Shown here: in pieces, positions 36,887 to 46,052 of the stretch | How positions within the stretch are numbered: the stretch's first letter is position 1 | Layout: each line of letters opens with the position of its first letter | NCBI GenBank assembly: GCA_024653205.1 | Contig: JANLFO010000018.1 | Location: 1 to 49,277 of the forward strand | Direction: 5' to 3' | Length of the DNA stretch: 49,277 nucleotides | Origin: Clostridia bacterium | GTDB taxonomy: Bacteria > Bacillota > DSM-521 > Neomoorellales > SLTJ01 | The notes under the pieces: generated by a model | The model's database searches: none | What the model saw: the letters and a program-made list of their open reading frames with translations, nothing else | Told to the model about the DNA's origin: nothing | Program-made: the position numbers and the translations under genes

Positions 36887-37972
36887 GTGGGCTTTCGTTG
36901 TGGTATCGTCGGTCTACCCAATGCCGGCAAGTCCACCCTGTTTAACGCCCTGGCCCGGGCGCAGGCGGCGGTGGCCAGCTACCCCTTCTGCACCATCGAG
37001 CCCAACGTGGGCACCGTGCCCGTGCCCGACGAGCGCCTGGACCGCCTGGCCGGGCTCCTCCAGCCGGAGAGGGTGGTGCCGGCCACCCTGCGCTTTGTGG
37101 ACGTGGCCGGCCTGGTTCGGGGGGCGAGCCGGGGTGAAGGCCTGGGCAACCAGTTCCTGGGGCACCTGCGCGAGGTCGAGGCCCTGGCGCACGTGGTAAG
37201 GTGCTTCCCGTCCCCGGAGGTGGCCCACGTGGAGGGGGAGCTGGACCCGGTGCGCGACGCCGAAATCGTGGACACGGAGCTGGCCCTGGCCGACCTCGAA
37301 TTGGTCGAGCGCCGCCTGGATAAGGTGCGGCGGCAGTACCGGCTGGGAGGAGAGGTGGGGCGCCGGGAGGAAGTGGAGCGCCTGGAGCTGCTGGTCGAGC
37401 GCCTCAACCGGGGCCAACCCGCCCGGGAGGTGCCGGAGGTTCCCGCCGGCCCCGATCTGCCGCTTCTGACCGCCAAGCCCATGGTATACGTGGCCAACGT
37501 GGGCGAAGAGGATCTTCCCCAAGGAGGGGAGGCGGCGCGAAAGCTGGCCGAGTACGCCGCCGCGCATAACTGCGCTTCCCTCACTCTCTGTGCGCGGCTT
37601 GAGGCCGAACTGGTGGAGCTGGACGAGGAGGAGCGGCGGGCCTTCATGAGAGAGTACGGCCTGGAGCGCTCCGGGCTGGAAGAGCTGGTGCGGACCGGAT
37701 ATGCCCTGCTGGGGCTGATCACCTTTTTTACCGTGGACGGGCCCGAAGTCCGGGCCTGGACGGTGCCGGTGGGCACCACGGCCCCGAGGGCGGCAGGGAA
37801 GATCCACAGCGACTTCGAGCGGGGGTTCATCTGCGCCGAGGTGATACCCTGGGAGACCCTCACTGAGTGCGGCGGCCTGGCGCGGGCTCGGGAGATGGGC
37901 TTGGTACGGCTGGAGGGCCGCGACTACCGGGTCCAGGACGGGGACGTGATCCACTTCCGGTTTAACGTGTGA
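36887..37972 (+). CDS. ychF: Ribosome-associated ATPase YchF
   Basis: This 361-residue Obg-family P-loop protein prefers ATP over GTP. It has G1 GLPNAGKST, G3 DVAGLVRGAS, a G4 position reading ANVGE in place of NKxD (the usual reason for altered nucleotide preference) and a C-terminal TGS domain (TFFTVDGPEVRAWTVPVGTTA to DGDVIHFRFNV). It binds the ribosome and affects stress responses. It is the last conserved housekeeping gene before the CRISPR-Cas locus. Confidence 0.95.
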   Translation: MGFRCGIVGLPNAGKSTLFNALARAQAAVASYPFCTIEPNVGTVPVPDERLDRLAGLLQPERVVPATLRFVDVAGLVRGASRGEGLGNQFLGHLREVEALAHVVRCFPSPEVAHVEGELDPVRDAEIVDTELALADLELVERRLDKVRRQYRLGGEVGRREEVERLELLVERLNRGQPAREVPEVPAGPDLPLLTAKPMVYVANVGEEDLPQGGEAARKLAEYAAAHNCASLTLCARLEAELVELDEEERRAFMREYGLERSGLEELVRTGYALLGLITFFTVDGPEVRAWTVPVGTTAPRAAGKIHSDFERGFICAEVIPWETLTECGGLARAREMGLVRLEGRDYRVQDGDVIHFRFNV

Positions 37973-38110
37973 GGCGTTGAAGCAGGAGAAGGCAGGAATA
38001 CGGAGAAAGCCTCTATTTACGAGGGGAAGTTTCCATTTACGTTAGACACTGGCAAATAGATAGACTCGTACAGCAAGGTGCCTCATTGTAACCAGGTTGG
38101 TGGGGTAGAG

Positions 38111-40297
38111 GTGGCTAGGCCGGGCTACGGCATGGAACAAGTCTATTCACACACACCAAATGAGCGGGGGTGTTGGCATGATTTGGTTGTCCACCTAACT
38201 AGGGTGGCCGAACTGGCGGCCGGCTTTGCCGGGATTTTTGGTGGTGAGCCGCATGCGACCTGGGTCGGCCTTTTCCACGACCTTGGGAAGTTTCATCCGC
38301 GGTTTCAGGAGTATCTGTGGGCCCAGCACCAAGGTAAGAGCCACCCGCGAGTGCGGCACGCCGTATGGGGAGCGGCCGCCGCGTACTTGCTGCTGTACAA
38401 GACCGCCGGTGACCCTAGAGCTTGGGAAGAAGTAGCTCTTCCCGTTTACGGCCACCACGGCGGGCTTGCCACTGCCGGTCGCCTGGCCCAGGACCTGGAG
38501 GATTTTCTGCAACAAGACTCTACGCGCCTTGCGTCCATTATCCAAGCGTTGCGTTCTCTCCCCCGACCGCCTGCCCTGCGTCCGTGCCCGGCCCAAAGTA
38601 CCCGCCGCGAACTCTTCATCCGCATGATCTTCTCCGCGCTGGTGGATGCGGACTATCTGGATACCGAGAGCCATTTCTCCCCTCAGGCGGCGCAGCGGCG
38701 AGAAGCGTGGCCGTCCATCGCGGAACTCTGGCCTCGATTCTTGGGCAACCAGCAGACGTTCCTGGCAGGGCGCGGGCCTGCTACCCTTGCCGACCGGGTG
38801 CGCGGGGAGGTGTATGAGGCTTGCCTCCAAGCGGCGGAAGACCCTTCCGGCGTCTGGCGGCTCACCGTGCCGACGGGCGGAGGGAAGACAAGAAGCGGGC
38901 TGGCCTTCGCCCTCAAGCACGCCCTGGTCCATGGCAAGCGCCGGGTCATAGTAGCCATTCCGTATACCAGCATTATCGACCAGACGGCTGGAGTCTACCG
39001 CGATATCCTCGGCGAGGATGCGGTTCTTGAGCATCACAGCCAGGTTCAGGTTCAGGACGATGAGGCCGAAGATGGCCTGCCGCTTCGGTTACGCCTTGCC
39101 TCCGAGAACTGGGCGGCACCGCTAATCGTTACCACCACCGTGCAACTCTTCGAGAGCCTATTTACTGACCGGCCCAGCAGAGCCCGCCGGCTGCATAATC
39201 TCGCTCAAAGCGTTATCCTTCTGGACGAGGTACAGGCTTTCCCCGCAGAGCTTCTTAGGCCCACCTTTGACGTCCTCCGGGCCCTGGTAGAGGATTACGG
39301 CGTGTCTCTGGTCCTGTCCACCGCCACCCAGCCCACGTTTGACCGCGCTCCATATCTTGAAGAGTTTTGCGGCCTCCAGGTACGGGAGATCGTGCCTCAG
39401 TACCCGGAGCACTTCCGGTTGCTCAGTAACCGGGTGCGGTACGAGTTCCGTCCGCAACCGTTAGGCTGGCAGGAACTGGCGGCTGAGATCCGCGAACTGC
39501 CTCAAGTCTTGGTGGTGCTTAATTCCCGCCGGGATGCCCTGGAAATGCTCAAGGCTTTGGGGGACGTGACGGACGTTTTCCACCTATCCACGCTCCTGTG
39601 CGGAGCCCACCGGCGCCAAATCCTGGCGGAGGTAACACGGCGTCTGCGGCAGGGCAAGCCGGTACGGCTGGTCAGTACCCAGGTAGTGGAGGCGGGCGTA
39701 GACCTGGATTTTCCGGTAGTCTACCGGGCGGTAGGTCCCTTGGACCGCGTAGTTCAGGCCGCCGGCCGGTGTAACCGGGAAGGCCGCCTTTCAGAGGGCA
39801 GGGTAGTAGTCTTTGAACCGGCGTCCGGCAGGACGCCTAGCGGTCCTTATAAAGTGGGGCTGGAAAAGGCCCGGCTCCTCCTGAAAACCCACCCGCCAGA
39901 GAGCCTCCACAATCCGCAGCTTTACCAGGAATACTTCCAAAGGCTGTTCGCCGACGTAAACTTGGACAAGAAGGACGTACAGCAGTATCGCCGCGATCTT
40001 AACTACCCCGAGGTAGCCCGGCGGTACCGGCTCATAGACGAGGAAACAGTGCCCGTGGTGGCGCCGTACGGCGAGGCGGAAGAACGGCTGCAGGAGTGGC
40101 TGGCCCGGCCCAGCCGCCGGAGCTGGCAGCGGCTGCAGCCCTACCTGGTGGGGATTTTCCACCATGAGGCGGCGAAGTTCAGGGAGGCCGGGCTGCTGGA
40201 GCCCCTGAGTACAGGCTTCTACCGGTGGCGGGGTAAGTACGACGAGCGCTTAGGGCTGGTCGGGCCGATCTACGATCCCAGCGACCTGATTGTATAG
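38111..40297 (+). CDS. cas3: CRISPR-associated helicase-nuclease Cas3 (type I-C)
   Basis: Cas3 unwinds and degrades target DNA recruited by Cascade. An N-terminal HD nuclease has LFHDLGK (His56-Asp57) and YGHHGG. The superfamily 2 helicase has Walker A PTGGGKT (about 254-260), LLDEVQAF, STATQ and QAAGRCNREG. The start is uncertain: GTG 38111 (728 residues) is used here; ATG 38132 gives MEQVYSHTP, and the frame stays open to GTG 38078. The 138-nt gap after ychF may hold the cas promoter; none is clear. Confidence 0.95.
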   Translation: MARPGYGMEQVYSHTPNERGCWHDLVVHLTRVAELAAGFAGIFGGEPHATWVGLFHDLGKFHPRFQEYLWAQHQGKSHPRVRHAVWGAAAAYLLLYKTAGDPRAWEEVALPVYGHHGGLATAGRLAQDLEDFLQQDSTRLASIIQALRSLPRPPALRPCPAQSTRRELFIRMIFSALVDADYLDTESHFSPQAAQRREAWPSIAELWPRFLGNQQTFLAGRGPATLADRVRGEVYEACLQAAEDPSGVWRLTVPTGGGKTRSGLAFALKHALVHGKRRVIVAIPYTSIIDQTAGVYRDILGEDAVLEHHSQVQVQDDEAEDGLPLRLRLASENWAAPLIVTTTVQLFESLFTDRPSRARRLHNLAQSVILLDEVQAFPAELLRPTFDVLRALVEDYGVSLVLSTATQPTFDRAPYLEEFCGLQVREIVPQYPEHFRLLSNRVRYEFRPQPLGWQELAAEIRELPQVLVVLNSRRDALEMLKALGDVTDVFHLSTLLCGAHRRQILAEVTRRLRQGKPVRLVSTQVVEAGVDLDFPVVYRAVGPLDRVVQAAGRCNREGRLSEGRVVVFEPASGRTPSGPYKVGLEKARLLLKTHPPESLHNPQLYQEYFQRLFADVNLDKKDVQQYRRDLNYPEVARRYRLIDEETVPVVAPYGEAEERLQEWLARPSRRSWQRLQPYLVGIFHHEAAKFREAGLLEPLSTGFYRWRGKYDERLGLVGPIYDPSDLIV

Positions 40298-40400
40298 GGG
40301 TTTAGGGTTTGCGGGACTAGGGGGGGGTGCCGACCTGCTACAGGAGAGCGGCCACCTCACCCGGCGCCGGCCCGAAGAATAATATGGAGGTTCGAGGCAA

Positions 40401-41114
40401 TTGCAAGCAGCGGGAGCGATCAGGGTTAAGGTGTGGGGGGACTATGCCTGTTTTACGCGCCCGGAGTTTAAGGTAGAAAGAGTCAGTTACCCGGTAATTA
40501 CTCCCTCGGCCGCCCGGGGCATATTGGAGGCCATCTTCTGGAAACCCGAAATACGCTACGAGATAACCGCGATCGGCGTGCTGCAGCTCGGCACCCAAAT
40601 GGTGATTCTGCGTAACGAAGTAGACCGCCGTCAGGCAAACGCGCCGTTCTTCGTCGAAGATGCCCGCCAGCAGCGGTCAAGCCTGATACTTAAAGATGTA
40701 GCCTACCTTATCCTGGCCGAGATGAAGCTAAGGGCACACGCCACCGACCCGATCGCCAAATATCTCGACCAATTCAACCGCCGCGTGGAGAGGGGCCAAT
40801 GCTACCACCGTCCTTATCTTGGCACCCGGGAGTTTGCCGCGTTTTTCTCGGGTGATGGCGGAGAGGCACCTAACCCGTTACTGAATCTGGATCTTGGGAT
40901 AATGCTTTTTGATATCGCCTTTGTGGAGAGTAAGGAGCGCACGGAACTCGAGTTCGTCCGGCACGGTCCTGGGGGCGCGAGGCGGACACGGGGATACGCT
41001 CAAGCCCTGTTCTTCCGGGCGCAACTGGAACAGGGATGGCTAAGGGTGCCACCTGAAAAGTACCATGAGCTTTACCGGCTGGAGGATGGTCCAAATGCTC
41101 AGTGCTCTAGTTGA
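40401..41114 (+). CDS. cas5c: Type I-C Cascade subunit and crRNA endonuclease Cas5c
   Basis: In type I-C, which lacks Cas6, Cas5c (Cas5d) cuts pre-crRNA at the 3' base of the repeat hairpin and stays bound to the 5' handle. The 237-residue protein has VKVWGDYACFTRPEFKVERVSYPVITPSAARGILEAIFWKPEI, the family RAMP start, and a glycine/arginine-rich end. The TTG start has GGAGG and a second GAGG upstream. cas8c begins inside its 3' end. Confidence 0.93.
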   Translation: MQAAGAIRVKVWGDYACFTRPEFKVERVSYPVITPSAARGILEAIFWKPEIRYEITAIGVLQLGTQMVILRNEVDRRQANAPFFVEDARQQRSSLILKDVAYLILAEMKLRAHATDPIAKYLDQFNRRVERGQCYHRPYLGTREFAAFFSGDGGEAPNPLLNLDLGIMLFDIAFVESKERTELEFVRHGPGGARRTRGYAQALFFRAQLEQGWLRVPPEKYHELYRLEDGPNAQCSS

Positions 41115-42885
41115 AGCAGCTCAGCGTTTCCGGCGTGAGGGCGAGTTGCCGCCCAGGGGATACAAACCCAAAGCGCCCAAGCGGATTTGGATTGTGAACC
41201 TTGAGGAAGGTTCGGTTTTCCTTGAAGGACCATATACCCAAAAAGAGCCGGACACTCTCGCACCGCACCGCCTGTTGGCGCCGGACCGCCAGCGCTCGGG
41301 AACCCCTTCGGAAACCAACCTCAAACCCTACCTGCTGGTGGACGATGCCCGCTACTCGCTTGGTAAGGCCGAACCCGGCAAGGAAGAGGAAGCCAGGCTG
41401 CTGCACCGAGGATTTGTGGCTCTTCTAGAGAGCGCCTACAAGAGGACTCAAGTCCCAGAGTTGAAGGCGATAATCGATTTTCTGAAATCAAACAAGGTGG
41501 AAGAAGTGCGCACGCAAGTAGGGCCCAAAGACATCATACGGTTCCTGGTTGACGGTGAGGACCCGGCTGAAAGCCCGGCGGTTCAGGCTTTTTGGGCCGA
41601 GTATCTAGCAACAGAGCTAGTGGCCGGTCACCGTGCTCACTGCGGGATTTGTGGTGCGGAGGCGCACGTACTCCGCATCTTCCCGCGCGAGGTAGTAGTG
41701 CTGGGCCAGAAATGCCAGATAACCTCCTTTAACTCCGAGGCTTTTGCCTCTTACGGGAAGGCACAGACGGAAAATGCTCCGACTTGCTTTGCATGTGGCA
41801 GCGATGCAGTAGATGCCCTTGACTATCTGATCCGGAGCGAACGGCACCACCGTACCCTGCTAGTTGGGGGAGGAGCGCGGGGGTTAGAGAATCAGCTTGC
41901 GGTATTCTGGCTTCAGGAGAAGGTGGAATTGATTCATGAAGACCGGGTCTACGACCTCGAGGCCCTTCTTGGCGCCGTACTGGGAGACGTGGACCGGACA
42001 AGCGGCCCGCCGGCAGAGCTTTCCCAGCTTGACGCGTTGCTGGGCGTTCCATGGAACGCGAGGGCCAGCGCCCTAAACGTTGATGAATCCCGTTTCTACC
42101 TCGCGGTTCTTTCTACCAATAAAGCGAGGCTGGTGGTTCGGGACTGGCTTGAGACTTCGGTTGGAAGAATTAGAGACAACCTTAGGCTCTTTCTGGCCGC
42201 ACAAAGAATTGTTGATCCCTACGGGCAAACACGGCGGGTGTTTCCCATACCCGTGCTCCTGGCTGTGCTTAAGGCCGGAGATCCTAATGTTACCCATGAC
42301 CTCCTGCGAGCGGCCTACCTGGGGCTTAGGCCGCGTGAAGGGCTCCTAGAGGTGGCCTTGCAGCGGATTCGCAATCCGAAGGTGTTGCGGAACCCCCAGA
42401 TGCTTCATCCCCTGCTGGCCCTAATAAAGCTCGTGCTTACCTATGGTGGGGAGGAGGCTATTAGCATGGAAGTCTTGGATATTACCCGTGACCGGGCAGC
42501 TTATCTCTCTGGAAGGTTACTGGCAGTGCTAGAAGAGGCGCAGCGTCGCGCTTCCGGGGGGAACCTCAATAGTACTCTGACCGACCGCTTCTATGCGGCT
42601 GTGGCAGCGGCACCGGCGGCGAACCTGGCGATCTTGCTCGCACGCGCGAAGGTCTCACACCTGCCCAAGATCCGGCGCGAAGGGCGTGGCTATAAGGAGA
42701 TCGAGGGAATTCTGGAGGAAATCTTTACGCGGCTCGAGGCTCGAGAAGGGCTTCCCGCTATCCTAAACCCTAGAGATCAGGCGGAGTTCGCTTTGGGGTA
42801 CTACCACCAGCGTGCGCAGTTTCGGCAAGAAGCCAGGGAGGTGTCAGATAAACATCATGGAGAAAGTATGCCTGAAAGGCGATAA
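41095..42885 (+). CDS. cas8c: Type I-C Cascade large subunit Cas8c
   Basis: Cas8c (Csd1) recognises the PAM and helps open the target duplex. The 596-residue protein carries two CxxC pairs (HCGICGAE and TCFACGSD, about 130 nt apart), which probably bind zinc. The ATG at 41095 is 9 nt from GGAGG; an ATG at 41086 is too close to it. The C-terminal helical part is also translated separately as Cas11c (see 42466). The gene overlaps cas5c and cas7c. Confidence 0.93.
   Translation: MLSALVEAAQRFRREGELPPRGYKPKAPKRIWIVNLEEGSVFLEGPYTQKEPDTLAPHRLLAPDRQRSGTPSETNLKPYLLVDDARYSLGKAEPGKEEEARLLHRGFVALLESAYKRTQVPELKAIIDFLKSNKVEEVRTQVGPKDIIRFLVDGEDPAESPAVQAFWAEYLATELVAGHRAHCGICGAEAHVLRIFPREVVVLGQKCQITSFNSEAFASYGKAQTENAPTCFACGSDAVDALDYLIRSERHHRTLLVGGGARGLENQLAVFWLQEKVELIHEDRVYDLEALLGAVLGDVDRTSGPPAELSQLDALLGVPWNARASALNVDESRFYLAVLSTNKARLVVRDWLETSVGRIRDNLRLFLAAQRIVDPYGQTRRVFPIPVLLAVLKAGDPNVTHDLLRAAYLGLRPREGLLEVALQRIRNPKVLRNPQMLHPLLALIKLVLTYGGEEAISMEVLDITRDRAAYLSGRLLAVLEEAQRRASGGNLNSTLTDRFYAAVAAAPAANLAILLARAKVSHLPKIRREGRGYKEIEGILEEIFTRLEAREGLPAILNPRDQAEFALGYYHQRAQFRQEAREVSDKHHGESMPERR
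42466..42885 (+). CDS. cas11c: Internal Cas11c small subunit (alternative start in cas8c)
   Basis: Inside cas8c, in the same frame, an ATG at 42466 is preceded by GGGGAGGAGG ending 8 nt before it, the strongest SD in the cas operon. It would give a 139-residue, mostly helical product starting MEVLDITRDRAAYL and sharing the Cas8c C-terminus. Separate internal translation of a small subunit is established for type I-C systems (Desulfovibrio and others). The position and length fit. Expression here is inferred. Confidence 0.75.
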   Translation: MEVLDITRDRAAYLSGRLLAVLEEAQRRASGGNLNSTLTDRFYAAVAAAPAANLAILLARAKVSHLPKIRREGRGYKEIEGILEEIFTRLEAREGLPAILNPRDQAEFALGYYHQRAQFRQEAREVSDKHHGESMPERR

Positions 42886-43954
42886 GCGTCACGAGTTTAT
42901 CTTGCTCTTTGACGTAAAAAGCGGAAACCCGAATGGGGACCCGGATGCGGGCAACATGCCGCGTATTGACCCCGAAACCATGCACGGCCTCGTTACCGAT
43001 GTGGCTATCAAGCGTAAGATCCGGGACTATGCGGCCTTGGTTCTCGGGAAAGACATTTTCATTAGAAGTGAGGTGGCCCTCAATACTCTTATTTCTGAGG
43101 CTTTCAAAGAGGCGGGGGTAGAACCGTTACAGGCGTTGCTAAGCGAGGCAGAGCAGGACGATGAGGAGTTGCTTGCGTGGATTGGAGGCAAGCAGGAGGC
43201 TGGCTTCTGGGTACAGCAAGGCCGCGTCATGTATTCTGGCGGGGCAACCAAGCCCAAAGAGATTGCCAAGATACTTACGGATGGCATTGAGGAAGACCAG
43301 AAAGAACTTGCCAAAAAGCTTCAGCAGGTGGCCCAGCGTCTGGCGGAGGCTGCAAAGAACTACAAAGGTAAGGGTATCACACGCGAGGATCGGGAGGAGG
43401 CTCGTAAACGGCTCTGTGCCAGGTACTTCGATATTCGCATGTTTGGCGCCGTTCTATCTACAGGGCTGAACGCAGGCCAAGTAAGAGGGCCGGTGCAAGT
43501 TACCTTTGCGAGGTCTCTCGATCCAATTCTCCCCATGGATATTGCAATTACCCGTCAGGCCCGCACCACCGAGGAACGGATGGCAACCGGCAGCACCGAA
43601 ATGGGGCGTAAGCCGATTGTACCGTACGGTCTCTACCGCGCCCACGGTTTCTACAATCCTTTTCTGGCCCGACAGACTGGCGTTGGGCAGGAGGACCTCG
43701 AGGCGCTTTGGGAAGCCCTTGCAAACCTCTTCGAGTATGACCGCTCGGCCTCAAAGGGCGAGATGCACGTCCGTAGGCTCTGGGTATTTACGCACGAGAA
43801 CCCCAAGGGTAACGCCCCGGCGCATAGGCTCTTCGAACTGGTGCAGGTACGCAAGAAGCCCAGCGTAAGCGTACCCCGCAACTTTGATGATTACGAGATT
43901 ATCGTGGAGGAGGGAAGGGTGCCGCCGGGAGTCACTCTTACCCGGCTGGTGTAA
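42857..43954 (+). CDS. cas7c: Type I-C Cascade backbone subunit Cas7c
   Basis: Cas7c (Csd2) polymerises along the crRNA spacer. The 365-residue protein opens with FILLFDVKSGNPNGDPDAGNMPRIDPETMHGLVTDV, the family signature. It contains the RYFDIRMFGAVLSTGLNAGQVRGPVQ block and ends with a conserved core region. The ATG at 42857 lies inside cas8c; its GGGAGG is about 15 nt upstream, a long spacing, so coupling to cas8c is likely. Confidence 0.94.
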   Translation: MEKVCLKGDKRHEFILLFDVKSGNPNGDPDAGNMPRIDPETMHGLVTDVAIKRKIRDYAALVLGKDIFIRSEVALNTLISEAFKEAGVEPLQALLSEAEQDDEELLAWIGGKQEAGFWVQQGRVMYSGGATKPKEIAKILTDGIEEDQKELAKKLQQVAQRLAEAAKNYKGKGITREDREEARKRLCARYFDIRMFGAVLSTGLNAGQVRGPVQVTFARSLDPILPMDIAITRQARTTEERMATGSTEMGRKPIVPYGLYRAHGFYNPFLARQTGVGQEDLEALWEALANLFEYDRSASKGEMHVRRLWVFTHENPKGNAPAHRLFELVQVRKKPSVSVPRNFDDYEIIVEEGRVPPGVTLTRLV

Positions 43955-43956
43955 TC

Positions 43957-44553
43957 GTGGAAGAGCTCGTCCCCATCAGCGCCTTGCAACATTACGTGTA
44001 CTGCCCGCGCCAGTGCGCTCTAATACACGTGGAGCAAGTTTGGGAGGAGAACCTTTACACCCTGCGGGGCCAACGGCTTCACCAGACGGTGGACGTGCCC
44101 GATTCCGCACTGCGAGACGGCCTGCGGGTTGAACGTGCCTTGCCTCTTTGGTCGGAGAAGTTAGGTATAGTAGGCAGGGCCGATGTGGTAGAGTTCTTGC
44201 CTGACGGCACGCCTTATCCGGTAGATTACAAGACCGGGCCCCGGCGGGCGAGGCGGGCGGACGAGGTCCAGCTCTGCGCCCAAGCCCTATGCTTAGAAGA
44301 GATGTTGGGACGGGCGGTGCCGTCTGGCGCCCTTTATCATCACGCTTCCCGCCGGCGGCGCGAGGTCCGGTTTACCGCAGAGCTTCGGGCAGAGGTAGAA
44401 AAGGTCGTGGCGGAAGTGCGCGAACTACTTGGGAACGATAGGCTACCGGCGCCGGCGGCCGATAGTCGCTGTCGTGACTGTTCTCTGGTAGAGGCCTGTA
44501 TGCCCCATGCCTTGCGGGGCCTCCCTGCATGGTTGGAACGGGAATGGAAATGA
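43957..44553 (+). CDS. cas4: CRISPR adaptation nuclease Cas4
   Basis: Cas4 trims prespacers and checks the PAM before Cas1-Cas2 integration. The 198-residue protein has Cys16 and Cys20 at the N-terminus (YCPRQC). The RecB-type nuclease residues lie in GRADVVEF (Asp75), PVDYKTG (Asp90, Lys92) and EVQLCAQA. Three C-terminal cysteines (172, 175, 181) complete a Fe-S site. The GTG start is 2 nt past cas7c. The end overlaps cas1 as ATGA. Confidence 0.94.
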   Translation: MEELVPISALQHYVYCPRQCALIHVEQVWEENLYTLRGQRLHQTVDVPDSALRDGLRVERALPLWSEKLGIVGRADVVEFLPDGTPYPVDYKTGPRRARRADEVQLCAQALCLEEMLGRAVPSGALYHHASRRRREVRFTAELRAEVEKVVAEVRELLGNDRLPAPAADSRCRDCSLVEACMPHALRGLPAWLEREWK

Positions 44554-45578
44554 TCTCGCAACTTCTCAATACCCTCTATGTGCAGACCCAGAGTGCCTAC
44601 GTTCACCTGGACCACGACACCCTGGTTGTTGAAGTAGACAAGACCGTCCGTCTCCAGGTCCCCTTGCACCACCTGGGAGGCCTGGCCGTTTTCGGGAACG
44701 TGCTTATAAGCCCGTTTCTGATCCACCGCTTTGCCGAGGACGGTCGGAGCATTGTCTGGTTTGACCAGAACGGGCGGTTCCGGGCGCGGCTGGTCGGTCC
44801 GGTTTCAGGAAATGTACTGTTGCGAAGAGCCCAGCACGAGGCCTATGAGGATCCTGACCGCCGTGCCTTTCTGGCGCGCCGTTTTGTGACCGGTAAGATT
44901 CGCAACGCGCGCCACGTACTGCTCCGGGCCATGCGTGATTACCCTGACGTGGGTTCTCGGGTAGAGGCGGCGGCGCGCGAACTGGAAAACTGCCTTAAGG
45001 AGGCGAACAGGGCCACCGACCTGGAGGAGATACGCGGCGTCGAGGGGCGGGCGGCTGCTGTCTATTTCTCCGTGCTGGACTGTCTAATTCTAAACAAAGA
45101 CGCGGCGATTCGCTTCGAGGTTCGCACTAAGCACCCGCCCCGCGATCCGGTGAACTCGCTTTTGTCATTCGCGTACACGCTTCTGGCCCATGACTGTGCC
45201 TCGGCCTGCGAGGGGGTTGGCCTCGATCCCCAGGTGGGTTATCTGCACGCCTTGCGGCCGGGTCGTCCCGCACTGGCCCTGGATCTAATGGAAGAGTTCC
45301 GCGCCTTCTTGGCCGACCGGCTGGTTCTTACCATCCTTAACCGGCGCCAAATCAGCGAGAAGGATTTTATTGAACGGCCCGGCGGTGCCGTGCTGCTTAC
45401 TGATCAGGCACGGCGCACCTTCCTTGAAGCATACCAGAGAAGAAAGCAGGAAGAGATTACCCACCCATTGCTGAGACAACAGGTTCCGGTGGGCCTTCTC
45501 CCTCATATTCAAGCACGCCTGCTGGCGCGCTACCTCCGCCAGGATGCGGCCGAGTACGCGCCGTTCGTTGCGCGATGA
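44550..45578 (+). CDS. cas1: CRISPR integrase Cas1
   Basis: Cas1 is the metal-dependent integrase of new spacers, working with Cas2. The start at ATG 44550 overlaps the cas4 stop and gives MISQLLNTLYVQTQSAYVHLD, matching type I-C Cas1 N-termini; ATGs at 44544 and 44529 are also in frame. The catalytic Glu lies in GVEGRAAAVYF, and the His and Asp region in GYLHALRPGRPALALDLMEEFR. 342 residues, full length. It is coupled to cas2 by another ATGA. Confidence 0.95.
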   Translation: MISQLLNTLYVQTQSAYVHLDHDTLVVEVDKTVRLQVPLHHLGGLAVFGNVLISPFLIHRFAEDGRSIVWFDQNGRFRARLVGPVSGNVLLRRAQHEAYEDPDRRAFLARRFVTGKIRNARHVLLRAMRDYPDVGSRVEAAARELENCLKEANRATDLEEIRGVEGRAAAVYFSVLDCLILNKDAAIRFEVRTKHPPRDPVNSLLSFAYTLLAHDCASACEGVGLDPQVGYLHALRPGRPALALDLMEEFRAFLADRLVLTILNRRQISEKDFIERPGGAVLLTDQARRTFLEAYQRRKQEEITHPLLRQQVPVGLLPHIQARLLARYLRQDAAEYAPFVAR

Positions 45579-45874
45579 AGAAGCTAGACATCATAGTGGC
45601 CTACGACGTGAATACCGAAACCAAAGAAGGGCAAAACCGCCTGCGCAAGGTAGCCACTATCTGTAAGGACTTCGGGCAGCGGGTGCAATACTCCGTGTTT
45701 GAGTGCCGGGTAACGCCCGCTCAGCTGGAAGAGCTTACGCACAGGCTCCTGGGCGTCATGGACGAAGAAGAGGATAGCCTGCGTATCTACGTCTTGCATG
45801 GCGGACGGGAGCGCTCGCTTAAAGCCTACGGCCGCGATCGATATGTGGATTTCGACGGACCGATGATTCTTTGA
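45575..45874 (+). CDS. cas2: CRISPR adaptation protein Cas2
   Basis: This 99-residue ferredoxin-fold protein forms the dimeric core of the Cas1-Cas2 integrase. It starts KKLDIIVAYDVNTE with the conserved Asp after strand 1, and contains GQRVQYSVFECRV. The ATG overlaps the cas1 stop. It is the last cas gene, 178 nt before the first repeat. Confidence 0.95.
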   Translation: MKKLDIIVAYDVNTETKEGQNRLRKVATICKDFGQRVQYSVFECRVTPAQLEELTHRLLGVMDEEEDSLRIYVLHGGRERSLKAYGRDRYVDFDGPMIL

Positions 45875-46052
45875 GCCTAAGTTGCGCGGACCAGCAGTGA
45901 ACTAGGCTAGGCAGGGAGGTTCGCGATGTAGTGCTCATGCGGTTTCGCAGCCACCTCCGCACGTACAGCCCCTGCAGGAGGCACTCGATCCTGACCGGTT
46001 CGCGCTGTCCCCTGTGCTGGCCCTTGCACGCTGCGGCTTCCCGCCGCACACT
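45875..46052 (+). promoter_or_regulatory. CRISPR leader
   Basis: This 178-nt non-coding stretch lies between cas2 and the first repeat, on the 5' side of repeats that end GATTGAAAC. It should contain the array promoter and the sequence guiding integration at the first repeat. No firm promoter could be picked; a weak TTGCGC (45882) has only a 15-nt spacing to TAGGCT. Short CTGCAGG and GCGGC inverted motifs occur. Confidence 0.7.
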
